From Phytophthora colocasiae (Eukaryota > Oomycota > Peronosporomycetes > Peronosporales > Peronosporaceae): 64,000 nt of DNA. This document shows, in pieces, positions 43,656 to 55,183 of this stretch; position 1 is the first letter of the stretch, and each line of letters starts with the position of its first letter. Location: positions 930,001 through 994,000 of the forward strand of contig JAGKQI010000102.1 of the NCBI GenBank assembly GCA_018806915.1. Direction: 5' to 3'. Position numbers and translations under genes: made by a program. The notes below the pieces were generated by a model. The model saw only the letters and a program-made list of their open reading frames with translations. It did not search any database and had not been told where the DNA came from.

Positions 43656-45923
43656 ATGGCGTATTCACTGTTCCCGCCTGCACCGCCCAATGCTCCGCCA
43701 GCATCTGCTTCTCCCCCACCGCCGGTTTTCCGGTCAACGGGCGACCTACAGAGGCTCATTTCGCCCCATTTTCTGTCTCCAGAGGCGCAGCAGCGACCTA
43801 TTCCGACCAACGAGTGGTGGGGCAACTTGCTGGCATGGGACGGACAAAAAGACAGTGATGCTGTGTTTGCTGGTCCTTATACGTACAAGGTGGTGCCAAA
43901 CCAACCCGGATCCATTGGCAATGGCCTATCGGTTAGCTACTTGACACAGTACCGATCGGACGGCCCCATCAATGACAATGGGGCCCCGCGCTTCTACTTC
44001 TACCCACCGACGATCAAGAACTGGATCTTCTCGGCTGTGGAGCTAGCAGCTCAATCTGGTCCACCGCCGCTTAGTATCCAAGCTTGGGATGACATGGGAG
44101 TGCATTTGTCTATGACTGGGATGAGAATGTACCTGGCATTAGGCTCAGCTTTCACGACGGTGGAGTACCAGGACATGCAGGTACAACTAGGCACGGAGCA
44201 TTGCATTGTGGCTATCAATGGAGCTCCTGCGAGAGATGGTCACCAAGTGAATGGCATCAGCTTTGTGATTTCTCTGAACAATGGACAACAGTGGGTGCTC
44301 TACTTCTTCTCCAACGCTGGTGGCAACACCTCCTTGATGTTCCAGGACAACAAGCTCACGACTACTGCAAAGTTCACGGGTGTTGTTCAAGCCGCTTTTG
44401 TTTCGTCCAGCGCAATTCAGTCTTCAGTGCCACAGGACGAGCACAAGATCCTGCAACTTTATCATGCAAGTGCTGGCGTATACCCGAGGGGAGCTTCTGT
44501 CCAGACACTGAATTCGGAGTCATTTGTATTCAACTGGCAACTTGTAAGTGCACCAGGAAGCAACCCCGGAGCTCGTTTTCTGCACTTCGCACTGACACAC
44601 CTGCAAGAAATGCTGGATCCCTCCACAGTTGAAGCCAAACATGAGCTCATGCTGCACTCGCACACGCATGGACCATTGTTTGCGTACATGTTGACAGCTC
44701 CACCCAATTCCAACCCAACATGGCTGTGTCGTGTGCCTCAAGCAGAAAGCCAGGGGGTGGATATGTGCACAGCATTTTACCCACCTCGTGCTGGGACCCT
44801 CACTAGAGATGTGGTTGACAGACTCAATTTGTGTCGAGTTGTCGCCGATGAGATCTACGGGGACTGGTCTCTTCCGCATGAAGGAAGCTACTACTTCAAG
44901 GGAAAGGCACTGCAGAAGTTCGGTACGATGTGTCTTGTGGCTCGTCAGCTTGCAGACACCACAAACCCGGAGATGCAGGATGTGGCTCAGCATGGCATCA
45001 ATAAGTTCCAGCAGTTGCTGTCGCAATTCGCGAACAACCAGTCGGCGTTTCCTCTAGTCTACGATACTGTGTACAAGGGAATCATCTCAAGCGAGGCGTT
45101 GACTCGGAATGACATGAATGTGGACTTCGGTAATGGCGTGTATAATGACCACCACTACCACTACGGCTACATCGTAATGGCAGCTGCGATCGCGTTGTAC
45201 TTGGATCCAAATTGGCGCCATTCTGCAGATGCCGTAAAGCTTCGAACCATTGTGGATACTCTGATCCGAGATGTGGCAACATCGTCCCCCATCGGCAGTG
45301 ACCCCTACTTTCCGCGTTTTCGATACTACAACTGGTGGTTAGGCCATTCGTATTCACACGGTGTGACTCCGATGGCCGATGGGAAGGATGAGGAGTCTAC
45401 GTCAGAAGAGGTCAACTTCCTCTATGGTATTGCGATGTACAGCCAAGTGACGGAGAATGCAGAGCAGCAGGCTCTGGCAAAACTCATGCTCAAGGTGTAC
45501 GTGCGTGCTGTTAATACGTATTTCTTGCTGCGTAATGATGGCCCTGCTATCCATCCTGCCAACTTCGCCAAGAACAAAGTGACGGGTGTCTTCTTCGACA
45601 ACAAGTGCGACTACACGACTTGGTTTAGCCCCAACAAGGAGTGCATCCACGGCATCCAAATGATTCCAGTATCTCCGATTCTTGAAGTGTCTCGACCGCC
45701 ACGCTTCGTTCGCGAGGAATGGGATGAAGTGTTGAGCCGCCTTCCTATCGTAAATGACTGGAGAGCCAATCAATCTGGCTGGACGTCGCTGCTGTTTGCC
45801 AACTATAGTGTTCTTGACCGTGAAAAGGCGTTTGAAGTACTCTCTACGTGCCCTATGGACGACGGACTCAGTCGCGCCTGGGCACTGTACTACGCTGCTA
45901 CTCGGCCGCCTCCCTCATGCTAA
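43656..45923 (+). CDS. GH81 endo-1,3-beta-glucanase
   Basis: Single exon, 755 residues. The N-terminal beta domain starts after a Pro-rich segment (PTNEWWGNLL). The catalytic domain has NVDFGNGVYNDHHYHYGY with the conserved Asp, the SHSYSHG-like block GHSYSHGVTPMADGKD, and EESTSEEVNF with the paired Glu residues of GH81. It also has the aromatic motif KCDYTTWF. GH81 enzymes cut beta-1,3-glucan internally with inversion. There is no signal peptide: the first 25 residues are Pro/Ala/Ser without a hydrophobic core, which resembles the intracellular yeast Eng2 type rather than the secreted Eng1. In an oomycete the substrate could be cytosolic mycolaminarin (inference). The gene is divergent from the membrane-protein gene (293 bp). 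Confidence 0.95.
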   Translation: MAYSLFPPAPPNAPPASASPPPPVFRSTGDLQRLISPHFLSPEAQQRPIPTNEWWGNLLAWDGQKDSDAVFAGPYTYKVVPNQPGSIGNGLSVSYLTQYRSDGPINDNGAPRFYFYPPTIKNWIFSAVELAAQSGPPPLSIQAWDDMGVHLSMTGMRMYLALGSAFTTVEYQDMQVQLGTEHCIVAINGAPARDGHQVNGISFVISLNNGQQWVLYFFSNAGGNTSLMFQDNKLTTTAKFTGVVQAAFVSSSAIQSSVPQDEHKILQLYHASAGVYPRGASVQTLNSESFVFNWQLVSAPGSNPGARFLHFALTHLQEMLDPSTVEAKHELMLHSHTHGPLFAYMLTAPPNSNPTWLCRVPQAESQGVDMCTAFYPPRAGTLTRDVVDRLNLCRVVADEIYGDWSLPHEGSYYFKGKALQKFGTMCLVARQLADTTNPEMQDVAQHGINKFQQLLSQFANNQSAFPLVYDTVYKGIISSEALTRNDMNVDFGNGVYNDHHYHYGYIVMAAAIALYLDPNWRHSADAVKLRTIVDTLIRDVATSSPIGSDPYFPRFRYYNWWLGHSYSHGVTPMADGKDEESTSEEVNFLYGIAMYSQVTENAEQQALAKLMLKVYVRAVNTYFLLRNDGPAIHPANFAKNKVTGVFFDNKCDYTTWFSPNKECIHGIQMIPVSPILEVSRPPRFVREEWDEVLSRLPIVNDWRANQSGWTSLLFANYSVLDREKAFEVLSTCPMDDGLSRAWALYYAATRPPPSC

Positions 45924-46066
45924 ATGAAGGCCTTAACATGTAGTGTTTCATGTTGCAAGAACTTCTGTCTTCAAAAATGTCGAGCTGTATTTCCTCCAGT
46001 TCTTACGGAGTCATTGCTTCTAGGAGTGACTGTGCCAGTTCACTTACAACAGGTGACACTTGTCGA

Positions 46067-49000
46067 TCACGCACTCCGACTAAACACCTGGAGCGTTGAT
46101 GTCAGAGTACTTGCAAGTTAGAGCCCACGTTGTCTATCAAGTAAATATTTTTATATCGTACCTGTCGATGAGATTTTGTAGCTCTGTTTGCGATAAAGCT
46201 CCAACGAATCCCGGTATTTTCCCAATGATTGCCCCAATGACTTTAAGTCCATTCATGGCAACAGGCTCGCTTCGTGTGGCCGCTACATGAGCAGTCGTAG
46301 TCTCAAAGCAGATCCGAACGAGTTGAAGATCATCCTTATCGCTGGTCGAGATGACCTCATTAGCTTTGCACAAGAACAGGAAAATAACCTGTATCAACAG
46401 TGGACTACTATCAGACAAATATCACAAGACATCAGAATCGAAGCCCATGTACCTGGAGGCCTCCGGCGATGACGTCCTGTGTGGAGCATTTTTCAGTAGC
46501 TAACGCAATCCGTGTGATAACCCCGTGTTCTTTCCAGTCTACGAGAACGCTGTTATCCGATCGCGAGATGGCACTACAACAGACATTCAGTTAGTGGGAA
46601 CTTGGAAATGCATGATCCTTGTGTTGTACCACTCACTTGAGAAGAACATTGCAGCAGCAAATGCGAACTTGCAGTGGCAACTGGCCGTAACGAGTTTCAC
46701 TCCACATTCCTCCGAGCAGCTCCTGCACCCTTGTGGCAGCAGTACATTCCTCGATTTTATTTTCTTCGTTCTTGACACCAAATATCCAAAAGATCAAAAG
46801 GTTCATCAATGATGCAGCATCTCCCTGCTTCTTTGCGTTATCTTGTCCGGTGGTATTTGATGCAAGTCTGGTGAGAATCATTGCACTGCAGTCAATACAA
46901 CCACGTTGGAGGTCGGTGAGAAGAGCTTCCTCAGAATTTTGAACAGGCGGAATTCCCAACACTTGTACCAATAGGACAAGCGCTTTTGACGTAATCTCGC
47001 AATCTTGGAAGGCATGATCGTCTTCTGAAAAGACTCGATTGAGGTAGTACACCATCAGCTTTGCCGTCACTAAGCCACATGAATCTGGAACTCTATCATC
47101 TCCGACAATAGATGAACTATCTCGTTTGTCGTGCGGCATAGTTTCACGCAGGAAAGCAACCAGGTATCCAAACACGAGTGGCAGCACGAGGGCTGGAGGG
47201 AATTTCGCTAGACACTCTGTAGCCAACATCTTGACCTCCTTGAATTCCAACGGATCAACTACTGAGCGAGTTAGTAGGTGGAAGAAAATCTCGTTTGCTG
47301 TATCCAACTCAACAGCAGAGTTGGTTTCCGGGGAGCTACAGTAAAGCAGCTGCTGATGGTCGAGATATGTATTCATATGATTCAGATCCTCACGTCCACA
47401 CTGTCACAGCAATAACGGTAAGCGACAAACAGAACAGGAAATACTGTGCTATCGATCTACGTACCGGGAATGCCTGGGTACGATTCATTCGAAATACATT
47501 TCGGGGGAGCATACGAAGCACCAATAATGGAGCTAAACGAGCAAATAGCAGCCCTTCAATCGATTTAGAAGCCGAAGGCGAATTATCGTTTAACATGTCT
47601 TCACTTAGCCGAGGTATAGTCTGCAATGGCCAATACGATACTTATTAGTTACTTAAGCATTCCCAACAATCAGCACTGAACAACGCTTACCATCATGTGC
47701 CTGCACAGTTGTTTCTCCAGAGTTTGGAAAACCTCGTAGTTTATCCAACCGCACGCCACAATTTCACGCAACATTCGCAGAAGTGCTGGGTCTCGAGGCG
47801 AACCAAACACTTTGAGAATTAGAATACCAAGAACTTCGCTTCTAGCATCTGTCGCTTGAATATGCTTGCTCCACCTGGACGTGAAATGAATCAACACTAT
47901 TAGGATGGAAACTTCCATTCAGCCATTGCAGTAGTGTTGTGACGTACCCAGCTGGGCCGAAGCAGAACGCCAGCAATTTTTCTTGGAGTTGTTGCCGATT
48001 CTCGCCCAATGCATTAGTTTCAATACGATTTGTCGTCAGTTCACTCCATTCCCGAGGGGATTCTGGAATCTTACTCGCGATCGAGTGGACTACGACACTC
48101 CCAAACTGGACAGCAGCCAAAAACCAAGACGCCATTTTTTCACGGGAACTCTTGGTCGAAGTCGCAACAAGAAGCCCGAATGTCGCTGTGAAAACACGAT
48201 TGTCGGGTGCATCAATACCCGCTGCGGTCAATCCGGCCAGGCAGGACACAGCATCTAGTGATGGCAAGCACGATACAGCCTAGGGAAGCCCGTTAGAAAA
48301 CCAAATTTTCGTAAGAAGGCATCTAAGACTGACCTGTCGACGAATATAGTGGCTATCGTGGGTTATGAGATCTAACACTGCCAGTGTAAGCTGCTTGCTG
48401 TTCACAATAAAAGCGCATTGACTTCAGTAACATCCACCAAAGTAAAGGAATTTGTGACTCTTACCGCCAATGTCGGAATAGCGGTGATTGTGTTGGCGAA
48501 CTATCAAGTTGATAGAGAAATGTCCGAACGAGCGAAGTGGAGGGCTACAACCATTTCAGCAAGGTATAAGATCATACAACTTCCACACATCAGGAATACT
48601 CAACTTACCGAACCACACTGAGTGCGTGAATCACGTACTCGCTGTACAAGCTCTGTGATAAATAGGCTTCGAGAAATGATGAAGTCAGCTATGAACAGCT
48701 CCACTTGTGTTTGAGTTTGCAAAATGCTATCAGTATTCCCACTAGTTGTCCAGGCATTACTGTGTGAATGGAGCAACTGCGAAAGGAGTTCTTGCTCTTC
48801 CTCTCTTGAGCTCAAGAGGTGAAATGCATCACCGGGTATCAACAGTTCTCGTAACACTTGCAAAACAAGTAAGACGGACGCACCGTTGACATCTTTGGAT
48901 GCTGTAGATAGCCCCTTCACAAACAGGAAAACGAAAGACGCCTTGGTTTCTGCATCAAAGCCCCCAAACGTCTTGGAACAGCCATTCACCCCACCCATGG

Positions 49001-50380
49001 AATCCATCAGTATGCACACATAACGCAGCTGAGCATAAATCTCCTCGGAATTTAGATTGGAACTGCTCAACTTAGTGTTGTCTTTCGCGCTGAATGAATA
49101 AAACGTCAATTTCGTCACAACTGGAGCGAGCATTTCAGCTGATTGTTTTTGAATCCGAGAAGACGCGTCGCTACGAGTGCAAAACATGGAAGCAGTCGCC
49201 CCCCATTGCCAGCACAGCACATCCAATGCTGCTCGAACGCTTAAATCCAATTCACGACGGTCACCTTTATCTTCATCCACACTAGACAAGAGACTGTTGC
49301 AAACTTCAACATACGCCTGCATATGTTGCAGAGCGTACCCAAGAAACTGTCGGCGTTTTGAGTGCAAATGCCACTGCCGCAGCGAAACTAGAAAAAATCT
49401 CATATTCTCCACCATTTCACGTATCAATCCCTTCTCGACCAGATCCTTCTTCTCAGCTTCATTTGAGGCCATGTACTGCACGCCAATATCACCACACAAT
49501 GATGCAAGAGTTTCCAAAGCAATCAGGGCAAGTTTCGACGGCTTAGTACGATGTGATTCAGCAACCTGGACTGTTCCTCTTTCTGCAACACGTCGTAGTG
49601 CATCTATGAACTCTCTAGCTCCATCACCAAACAAGCACAATTTCCCTTTCCCACGCTCAAGAGCATCGTTCTGTAACATGCGGCGGCGTCGCTGCAGTAA
49701 CTCAAATATCGTTAGACAGGCAGCCAACTGATTCTGCTTCTCGGTCGTCGGGTGAATCCACTCGAGTAGCAATTGCTGAACGTAGTTACTAGATCCACAC
49801 TCATGACTCATCATCCAGTCCAATAGAACGTGCAGCTTCTCCGCCTGCGGACCCCAAATGCAACAATTGGTCCGAGACACAGTGCAATTTTTCATGGACA
49901 ACATCATGGCCGATCCAGCCATGGTACACACCAAGTTTCGCTTTGAATCTATCCCTTCAACTTCCTTCACTCCTCCAATCTGATCGTCGTAAGCATTGGC
50001 GAGTGTAGCCAAAGCCGCCTGAAGGCGAGCAATTCGTTTGTGGTCGGACAGCGACAGCACTCGACCCTAGGCAGCGAAAATGTTAGCAATTAGCATCAGT
50101 GCATAACACTAAAAGTAATGTTAGTAGTAATTACATCAGAGGTGTGAATTAGCTCGCCTGCATCTCCGTCGGAAGGTTTAACCAAATACCCCGACCTGAT
50201 TCCATTCTTGGTGCGGTTTAGACTTGTTATTGCTGCCTCCATCTACATAACTACGCATCAGATATATAATTCTGTAGAATAAGCAAGGACGAAGAGGATG
50301 AACGTTACGTGGAAGAGCTTGCAGTCCTTCAGAAGGCGTAACAGTCGCCCCACACTATCCCTATCTCTTGACCGCGCCAT
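46067..50380 (-). CDS. Large helical-repeat (ARM/HEAT-like) protein
   Basis: Twelve exons (50380-50309, 50242-50135, 50066-48609, 48544-48465, 48397-48334, 48279-47948, 47874-47691, 47620-47465, 47400-46637, 46573-46453, 46388-46162, 46109-46067) give 1202 residues, every junction in phase with introns of 52-73 nt. The protein is helical throughout and Leu-rich, without signal peptide or membrane segment. Conserved-looking blocks are LLFARLAPLLVLRMLP, SVVDPLEFKEVKMLATECLA and TRIALATEKCSTQDVI. These remind me of an uncharacterised plant ARM-repeat family of about 1100 residues, but I cannot name it. The final small exon is less certain: without it the protein ends about 8 residues after the last donor. 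Confidence 0.7.
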
Positions 50381-50610
50381 TTCTACTCAGTGCAAAAAAT
50401 TTCACAATAGATAAATAATGTTTGACACACCATCTTCTTCTTTTTTATTGTTTTCTTCTTAAAAAAATGATCGGATAGGCGACATGGATGCCATTGGTGG
50501 GGTGGACATTTTCATTGCCCCCGGTAATAAGTACCAACTCCATTATACATCCAGATACTCCTAGAGTTGGTGACTTCCTGTCTCTCGGAAGCATGTAGTT
50601 GGCTACGACC

Positions 50611-53600
50611 TTACAGTGTCAACGTGTTAGGGTGGTCGTGATCGTGACGGACTTTATCCACATCGTAGTACGACGAGCTGTCGTCGGAATGGGCACTCAG
50701 GAAGGATTGATTCGACGACTGGTTCGAGGAGCCTGTACCTCGTCGGTGTGTAGGATAATATCTGCCGTCGTCACTGCCGTTGTCCGTAATTTGGCTCTGT
50801 GCGTTGAAATCCACGCGAGATGTTGCAAAATGAGCCACCGACTGGTATCCGTACGAGTCCATGGAGTCGCGATTGAAGGCGGATTTGGTCACACCAAGTG
50901 GCCCGAGTTCATAGCTTTGGCTTTCCACGTCATTGTGGTCACTGCTGTCTGTACTGACCACAGTCTTGGATCGTTTCTTGAACCAGCCACTGCTGTCACC
51001 GTCGAAGCTGTTCTCGGAATCATTCGAGAAGATGGACATCTTCGCCTGAGGACTGCTACCGTAGCCACCGTTGTTGTTCGTTTTCGGAGCAGCCATTGCA
51101 GCTGAGAATGTGTTGTCCTGCTGCACAGTACTCTGCGTCATAGCCATTTGACTGCTGGCTGAGGATACCACCGAGTCCGAGAAGTTCACGTACGACTGCT
51201 CCATCATAGCGAACGAACTGGCAGATGAAGCAGCCGGGTTGAAGTGGTGGCCCACAGTCGACGCAGCAGGGTTAAACGGCTGATGAGCTGTTGAAGGTGC
51301 AGCAGGCTCAGCGGCAAAGTCGTCGATATCCACATCGTCAATGTCCACATCAGTACGCAGAGCATCCATATCAAAACTACGTTTCCTCCGAGAAGACGTG
51401 GTACTTACGCCCGAGCTCGTGCCGGAGAAGCTCTCAGCATACGCGTCGAGAGGCACCGTCGAAGGTCGCGAACCCAGGCCCGATCCTGACATACCTGCGA
51501 CAGCAGCTCCTCCTCTGGACGAAGGTGGGCCTCTTGACGACGCCAGGCCTCTTGAAGAGTTCTGCCCTCGAGATGAGTTTTGTCCGCGCGATGAATTTTG
51601 TCCGCGCGATGAATTTTGCCCGCGAGACGAATGTTGGCCCCGAGTTGAATTCTGGCCCCTTGACGAAAGTTGGCCTCTGGAAGATTGGCCTCTAGATGAT
51701 AGGCCTCTTCCGGACTTGGGTGACGTGGAGTATCCAGCCTCGTCAGTGGTTTTGTTCGTGCCTAGGTAGGCAGCCAGCACATCGTACGTCGGAATTTCTT
51801 GCGCTGGCTCAGGAGTAGGAGCAGGAGCCGGTGCTGCGTTGTTCACCTCAAAGGCAGCTGCATCTCTAGAAGATCCCCCAAAGGAGTACTGCTGGTTACG
51901 AGACACCGGTGGTCGAATCTTGCCTCGAGAGCGGCTAAAGACTGGAACAGGCTCTGGGGCAGGTTCTAACATAGGCACATTCTCAGATTGGCCACTGCGA
52001 GAGCTCTGAGTGCTGTAACCGGACATAGCACTAGTCTGCGACTGGTACTGCTGCTGAGGCTGCTGGTTGTGTTGTTGCTCCTGAAGCTGCTTGTTTGCGT
52101 ACCAGTCAACTCCGCGGCCAGCAGGCGTCGTCTCTACCTGCTCATAAGCTTGGCGGTTGGTGGACATGTCATTTCCGGACTCGAGATTAATGTCTGTAGC
52201 GTCCAGACGGGTGTTGTCCTTGCCATTCTTCTTGTGTCTGCAAACGACAACCATCTTGTGAATGATTGTGAAAGCCTGGCGCACGAACAGAATGAAGAAG
52301 ATGAAAATATTCACGCCGATGATGCCGTAGGCCACGTTGTCGCGCACATTTTGCGGAAAGTAGTCATCTCTCGCCACGATAAGCATGAGGCATATAAGCA
52401 CCACCTTCATGAACACCGAAATGATACCGAGGTAGTACAGGAACCGCAATAGATTCGGCTGGCGGATCAGCAGTAAAATCAAGTAAACCATCGTAATAGC
52501 CAGAATACACAGCAATTGCGTCGTGGCATCTCTCACAACGCCAACAATAGCACCAGTCATTATGGCTAGTAGGATACGAGGCACGAAGAAGAAACGGTTG
52601 TCGAAATTATACTCGTCGTAGTAGGCACTGTACTTGCTGCTGAACGGGCGCTGATCATGCTCGTACGTTCCAACGTCCTTAAGTTCATCAGTGTTGTTAC
52701 CGACAACAATGATGCCGAGTCCAAGAGCCAGGAGTACAACAGCTGCAAGAGCAACAATTCCCAGTGCGTAACGCGAACTGGAACCATCAGCCGAATCATT
52801 TGACGATCCTTCCGAGACGAAGAAACTTCCAGCCATAGCGAACATGTACTGCGCTAGTAGTAGAGCCAGCACCCCAGCCCAGATAACCTTGCGATACCAT
52901 TTGCGAGCAACATCCCCAAACGATTCGTTCTTGGCTAGAGAACCCATAATCAGCACAACCAAGAGGTACAACACGTGAAGTGCAGCAATTACCACAACGA
53001 ACGTCACAAGCGTGTAGAAAAATAGATCATCGACATCCACGCCGATAAGAGCGGCATATCTGGCCGGTCCAGACTGTCCAGCCGCCGCCACAACCCCCGT
53101 CGCACTAGCACTGGAGTCTGCTAGTCTTCGATCATCTCCACTTCCACTGGAGTCGTCGCTGCTACCCTTAATTAAGTTAAAATTCGTCCATGAGAGCTCC
53201 TTGGAGAACTGCAGTAGAAACGTTGGCGCGCCTTCAATTCTCAACTGGCTGATCATGCCAGCAAACTGGGCCTGTTCCACAATGTGGGTCATCTCGTAGA
53301 AGCCAGCAGAGAAACTGAGTGCTGCGGCAGCACTGGGGACTACTGAAGCCCACAGCATGGAACCTCCTCCGATCACGGCTGCACCTGCCAAGGATGTGGC
53401 AATGACTCCTGACGCGGTGCTTCCAGCCTTGGAGTCCAGGAAGTGCAGTGTGCCTGTAGTGTTGGTGGGCCATTGTGTATTGCTACCGAAGACGCAACCA
53501 GAGCAACTGTTGCTCTCGATGTAGCTGGTGTTAAGACTGCCAATGTCCACGTCGGACGCAAGTCCCAGCGTCTGTCGGATCTGGTCCTCGCCCCACGGGA

Positions 53601-53721
53601 TCACGTACGTGTAGAATAGAAGACCTAGCGCGGCCAGAATACCGAGAGGAAGCAGCAGTGCGCAGAGCTGCGAGAGCGCCATGCATCCGCAGCACTTGGC
53701 AGCGCAGCAAAGCATCCCCAT
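50611..53721 (-). CDS. TRP/Flc-like polytopic membrane protein
   Basis: Single exon, 1036 residues from the ATG at 53721. The open frame extends 37 codons further up but without ATG. The start MGMLCCAAKCCGC could be N-myristoylated and palmitoylated. One transmembrane segment follows at once, then a luminal Cys/Asn-rich domain, then about eight more segments. They include NRFFFVPRILLAIMTGAIVG and LLIRQPNLLRFLYYLGIIS, a pattern like fungal Flc/TRP-type channels (polar residues at the start of a helix pair after an Asp/Tyr-rich loop). From about residue 500 the protein is a long disordered Ser/Gln-rich cytosolic tail with a tandem repeat. The family call is by pattern, and a calcium or flavin-linked channel role is inferred. 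Confidence 0.55.
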   Translation of the reverse strand: MGMLCCAAKCCGCMALSQLCALLLPLGILAALGLLFYTYVIPWGEDQIRQTLGLASDVDIGSLNTSYIESNSCSGCVFGSNTQWPTNTTGTLHFLDSKAGSTASGVIATSLAGAAVIGGGSMLWASVVPSAAAALSFSAGFYEMTHIVEQAQFAGMISQLRIEGAPTFLLQFSKELSWTNFNLIKGSSDDSSGSGDDRRLADSSASATGVVAAAGQSGPARYAALIGVDVDDLFFYTLVTFVVVIAALHVLYLLVVLIMGSLAKNESFGDVARKWYRKVIWAGVLALLLAQYMFAMAGSFFVSEGSSNDSADGSSSRYALGIVALAAVVLLALGLGIIVVGNNTDELKDVGTYEHDQRPFSSKYSAYYDEYNFDNRFFFVPRILLAIMTGAIVGVVRDATTQLLCILAITMVYLILLLIRQPNLLRFLYYLGIISVFMKVVLICLMLIVARDDYFPQNVRDNVAYGIIGVNIFIFFILFVRQAFTIIHKMVVVCRHKKNGKDNTRLDATDINLESGNDMSTNRQAYEQVETTPAGRGVDWYANKQLQEQQHNQQPQQQYQSQTSAMSGYSTQSSRSGQSENVPMLEPAPEPVPVFSRSRGKIRPPVSRNQQYSFGGSSRDAAAFEVNNAAPAPAPTPEPAQEIPTYDVLAAYLGTNKTTDEAGYSTSPKSGRGLSSRGQSSRGQLSSRGQNSTRGQHSSRGQNSSRGQNSSRGQNSSRGQNSSRGLASSRGPPSSRGGAAVAGMSGSGLGSRPSTVPLDAYAESFSGTSSGVSTTSSRRKRSFDMDALRTDVDIDDVDIDDFAAEPAAPSTAHQPFNPAASTVGHHFNPAASSASSFAMMEQSYVNFSDSVVSSASSQMAMTQSTVQQDNTFSAAMAAPKTNNNGGYGSSPQAKMSIFSNDSENSFDGDSSGWFKKRSKTVVSTDSSDHNDVESQSYELGPLGVTKSAFNRDSMDSYGYQSVAHFATSRVDFNAQSQITDNGSDDGRYYPTHRRGTGSSNQSSNQSFLSAHSDDSSSYYDVDKVRHDHDHPNTLTL
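51545..51715. repeat. 21-bp tandem repeat encoding SSRGQN units
   Basis: About eight 18-21-bp units inside the membrane-protein gene encode repeated SSRGQN/SSRGQL peptides on the minus strand. At least two central units are identical at DNA level, which suggests recent slippage. Codon number per unit varies between six and seven. Confidence 0.8.
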
Positions 53722-54719
53722 ACTTCGCTTATCGGTCAGGCGTACGAGGCGAAGGCGGAGCTCGTGGTGGTGGACCTGCTGAAGCGGAACTGGCTTTGAT
53801 TCGCGTGGGCTTTGAGTTTGACGCGCTTGCAAGACGATGCAGAGGCGGCGGACGTAGAAAACAGAGTGGGAAAATGCACCATCGAGCTTTGGATGGGAAA
53901 TGCGGTGGAAGACCGACCATGTTTAGGTTGAATACTGGTTTTGATTGGATGAAATGATGGAATTAGTATCGAATTGTAAGGGGGTAGGGGATTTAGACCA
54001 ATCAGAAAATGAGAAAAATAGTCAGAAGTTTTTCGGTGTCACCTTTGATTTGGGTGTGAGACGGGCTTGGCGCGCTTTTTGACAGGGTCTAGATTCTCCG
54101 TCCGCTAACCAGAAGAAAAGCAGCGCACGAATGCGTATTGGTTGCTACTTCGCACCAATGTTATCGTCGTCAAGATTTTGACTATGATCATGGCGTGGGG
54201 CAGGTTGCAACATGCTCTGCGAGTATCGATCGATGCATTTGATTTCATATACAACTCTTCTTGTGGCTTTCGAGATGTATGTCCTCGCTACTACATACTC
54301 TTTGCCGCACTTTACATTTGCTGGACAAATACAAGGGACGCGATACCCAGTACTGTACACGTAGTGCAACTACACTCGTTGATGGCCAAGTGTCTTTATT
54401 TGAAGAGTCTTCAACGTCACCACGGATGCCTCGCCGGTGTTGCACACGTCTGAGACTATGTGCCGCCTTGGTGAATTATGAAAATAAACACTAAGGAACT
54501 GATGCTGGTACTAAGCTATGTGATTCTCACAGCGCAGCAAATTCATGGCATGAGCACAATAGGAACGCGGGGGCGGGGGGCAGAGTTAAAGGGGTTAACC
54601 TTTTGGTCCTATAGCCAATCAAGTCTAGTACGCTCTATGAACCCGTTATAAGTTATGGAGGTTCAAAATTAGTGTGATGTACACCATGGTTTTTTGGACC
54701 ATCAATGTCAAACCCCACC
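53722..54719. other. Intergenic interval, about 1 kb
   Basis: This is a divergent region between the TRP/Flc-like gene and PCC1. No coding frame here has recognisable content. It includes a G-rich tract around 54565-54600 (runs of 5, 6 and 4 G) and AT-rich stretches. Both promoters must lie here. Confidence 0.4.
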
Positions 54720-55183
54720 ATGACCAGCGCTTCGCACCCGTACGAATGGTACGCGTCTACCGCCACTACGTCACCAACGTTTGCAAGACTGGAAGCTTTA
54801 CATTGCTCACACTGTACTCACACATACTCCTATACATGTAGCGAGGTCAGCTTGCACTTCCCTGAGGAAGTAGATGCACAGTTTGTGCTGCAGACGCTTG
54901 AAGTGGACGAGGAGCTGCAACCCGAGAAGATCCACCGCACGCTCACCGTAAAGGGCACGGAGCTCCACGTGTACGTACTTGCATTAAGTGTCTTCTGTTA
55001 GATGCGTGTAATGTGTCATCTATATTGACATAATTAACGCTTTGATTTTCTGCTGTATTGGTTGGTTGCAGCCACTTCGAGGCCACGGAAATTCGACTGC
55101 TGCGAGCTGCAGTGTCTTCCTTCTATGATATGAGTGTTTTGACCGCCAGGACGCTGCTGGAATTCAAGGAGTTAGGCAATTGA
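54720..55183 (+). CDS. PCC1: KEOPS/EKC complex subunit Pcc1
   Basis: Three exons (54720-54748, 54842-54970, 55072-55183) give 89 residues, the size of yeast Pcc1 (88). Splicing of the 93-nt first intron (GTACGC..TGTAG) joins the short start to CEVSLHFPEEVDAQFVLQTL. The second intron (GTACGT..TTGCAG) joins ELHV to HFEATEIRLLRAAVSSFYD, the hallmark C-terminal helix of Pcc1/LAGE3. Pcc1 dimerises and binds Kae1 in the complex that makes t6A37 of tRNA. Without the splices the exon reads a long false start. Confidence 0.85.

Noticed and set aside
54565..54600. Possible G-quadruplex from G-rich tract
   Set aside because: Only three clear G runs with a long AT-rich gap. Too weak to call.
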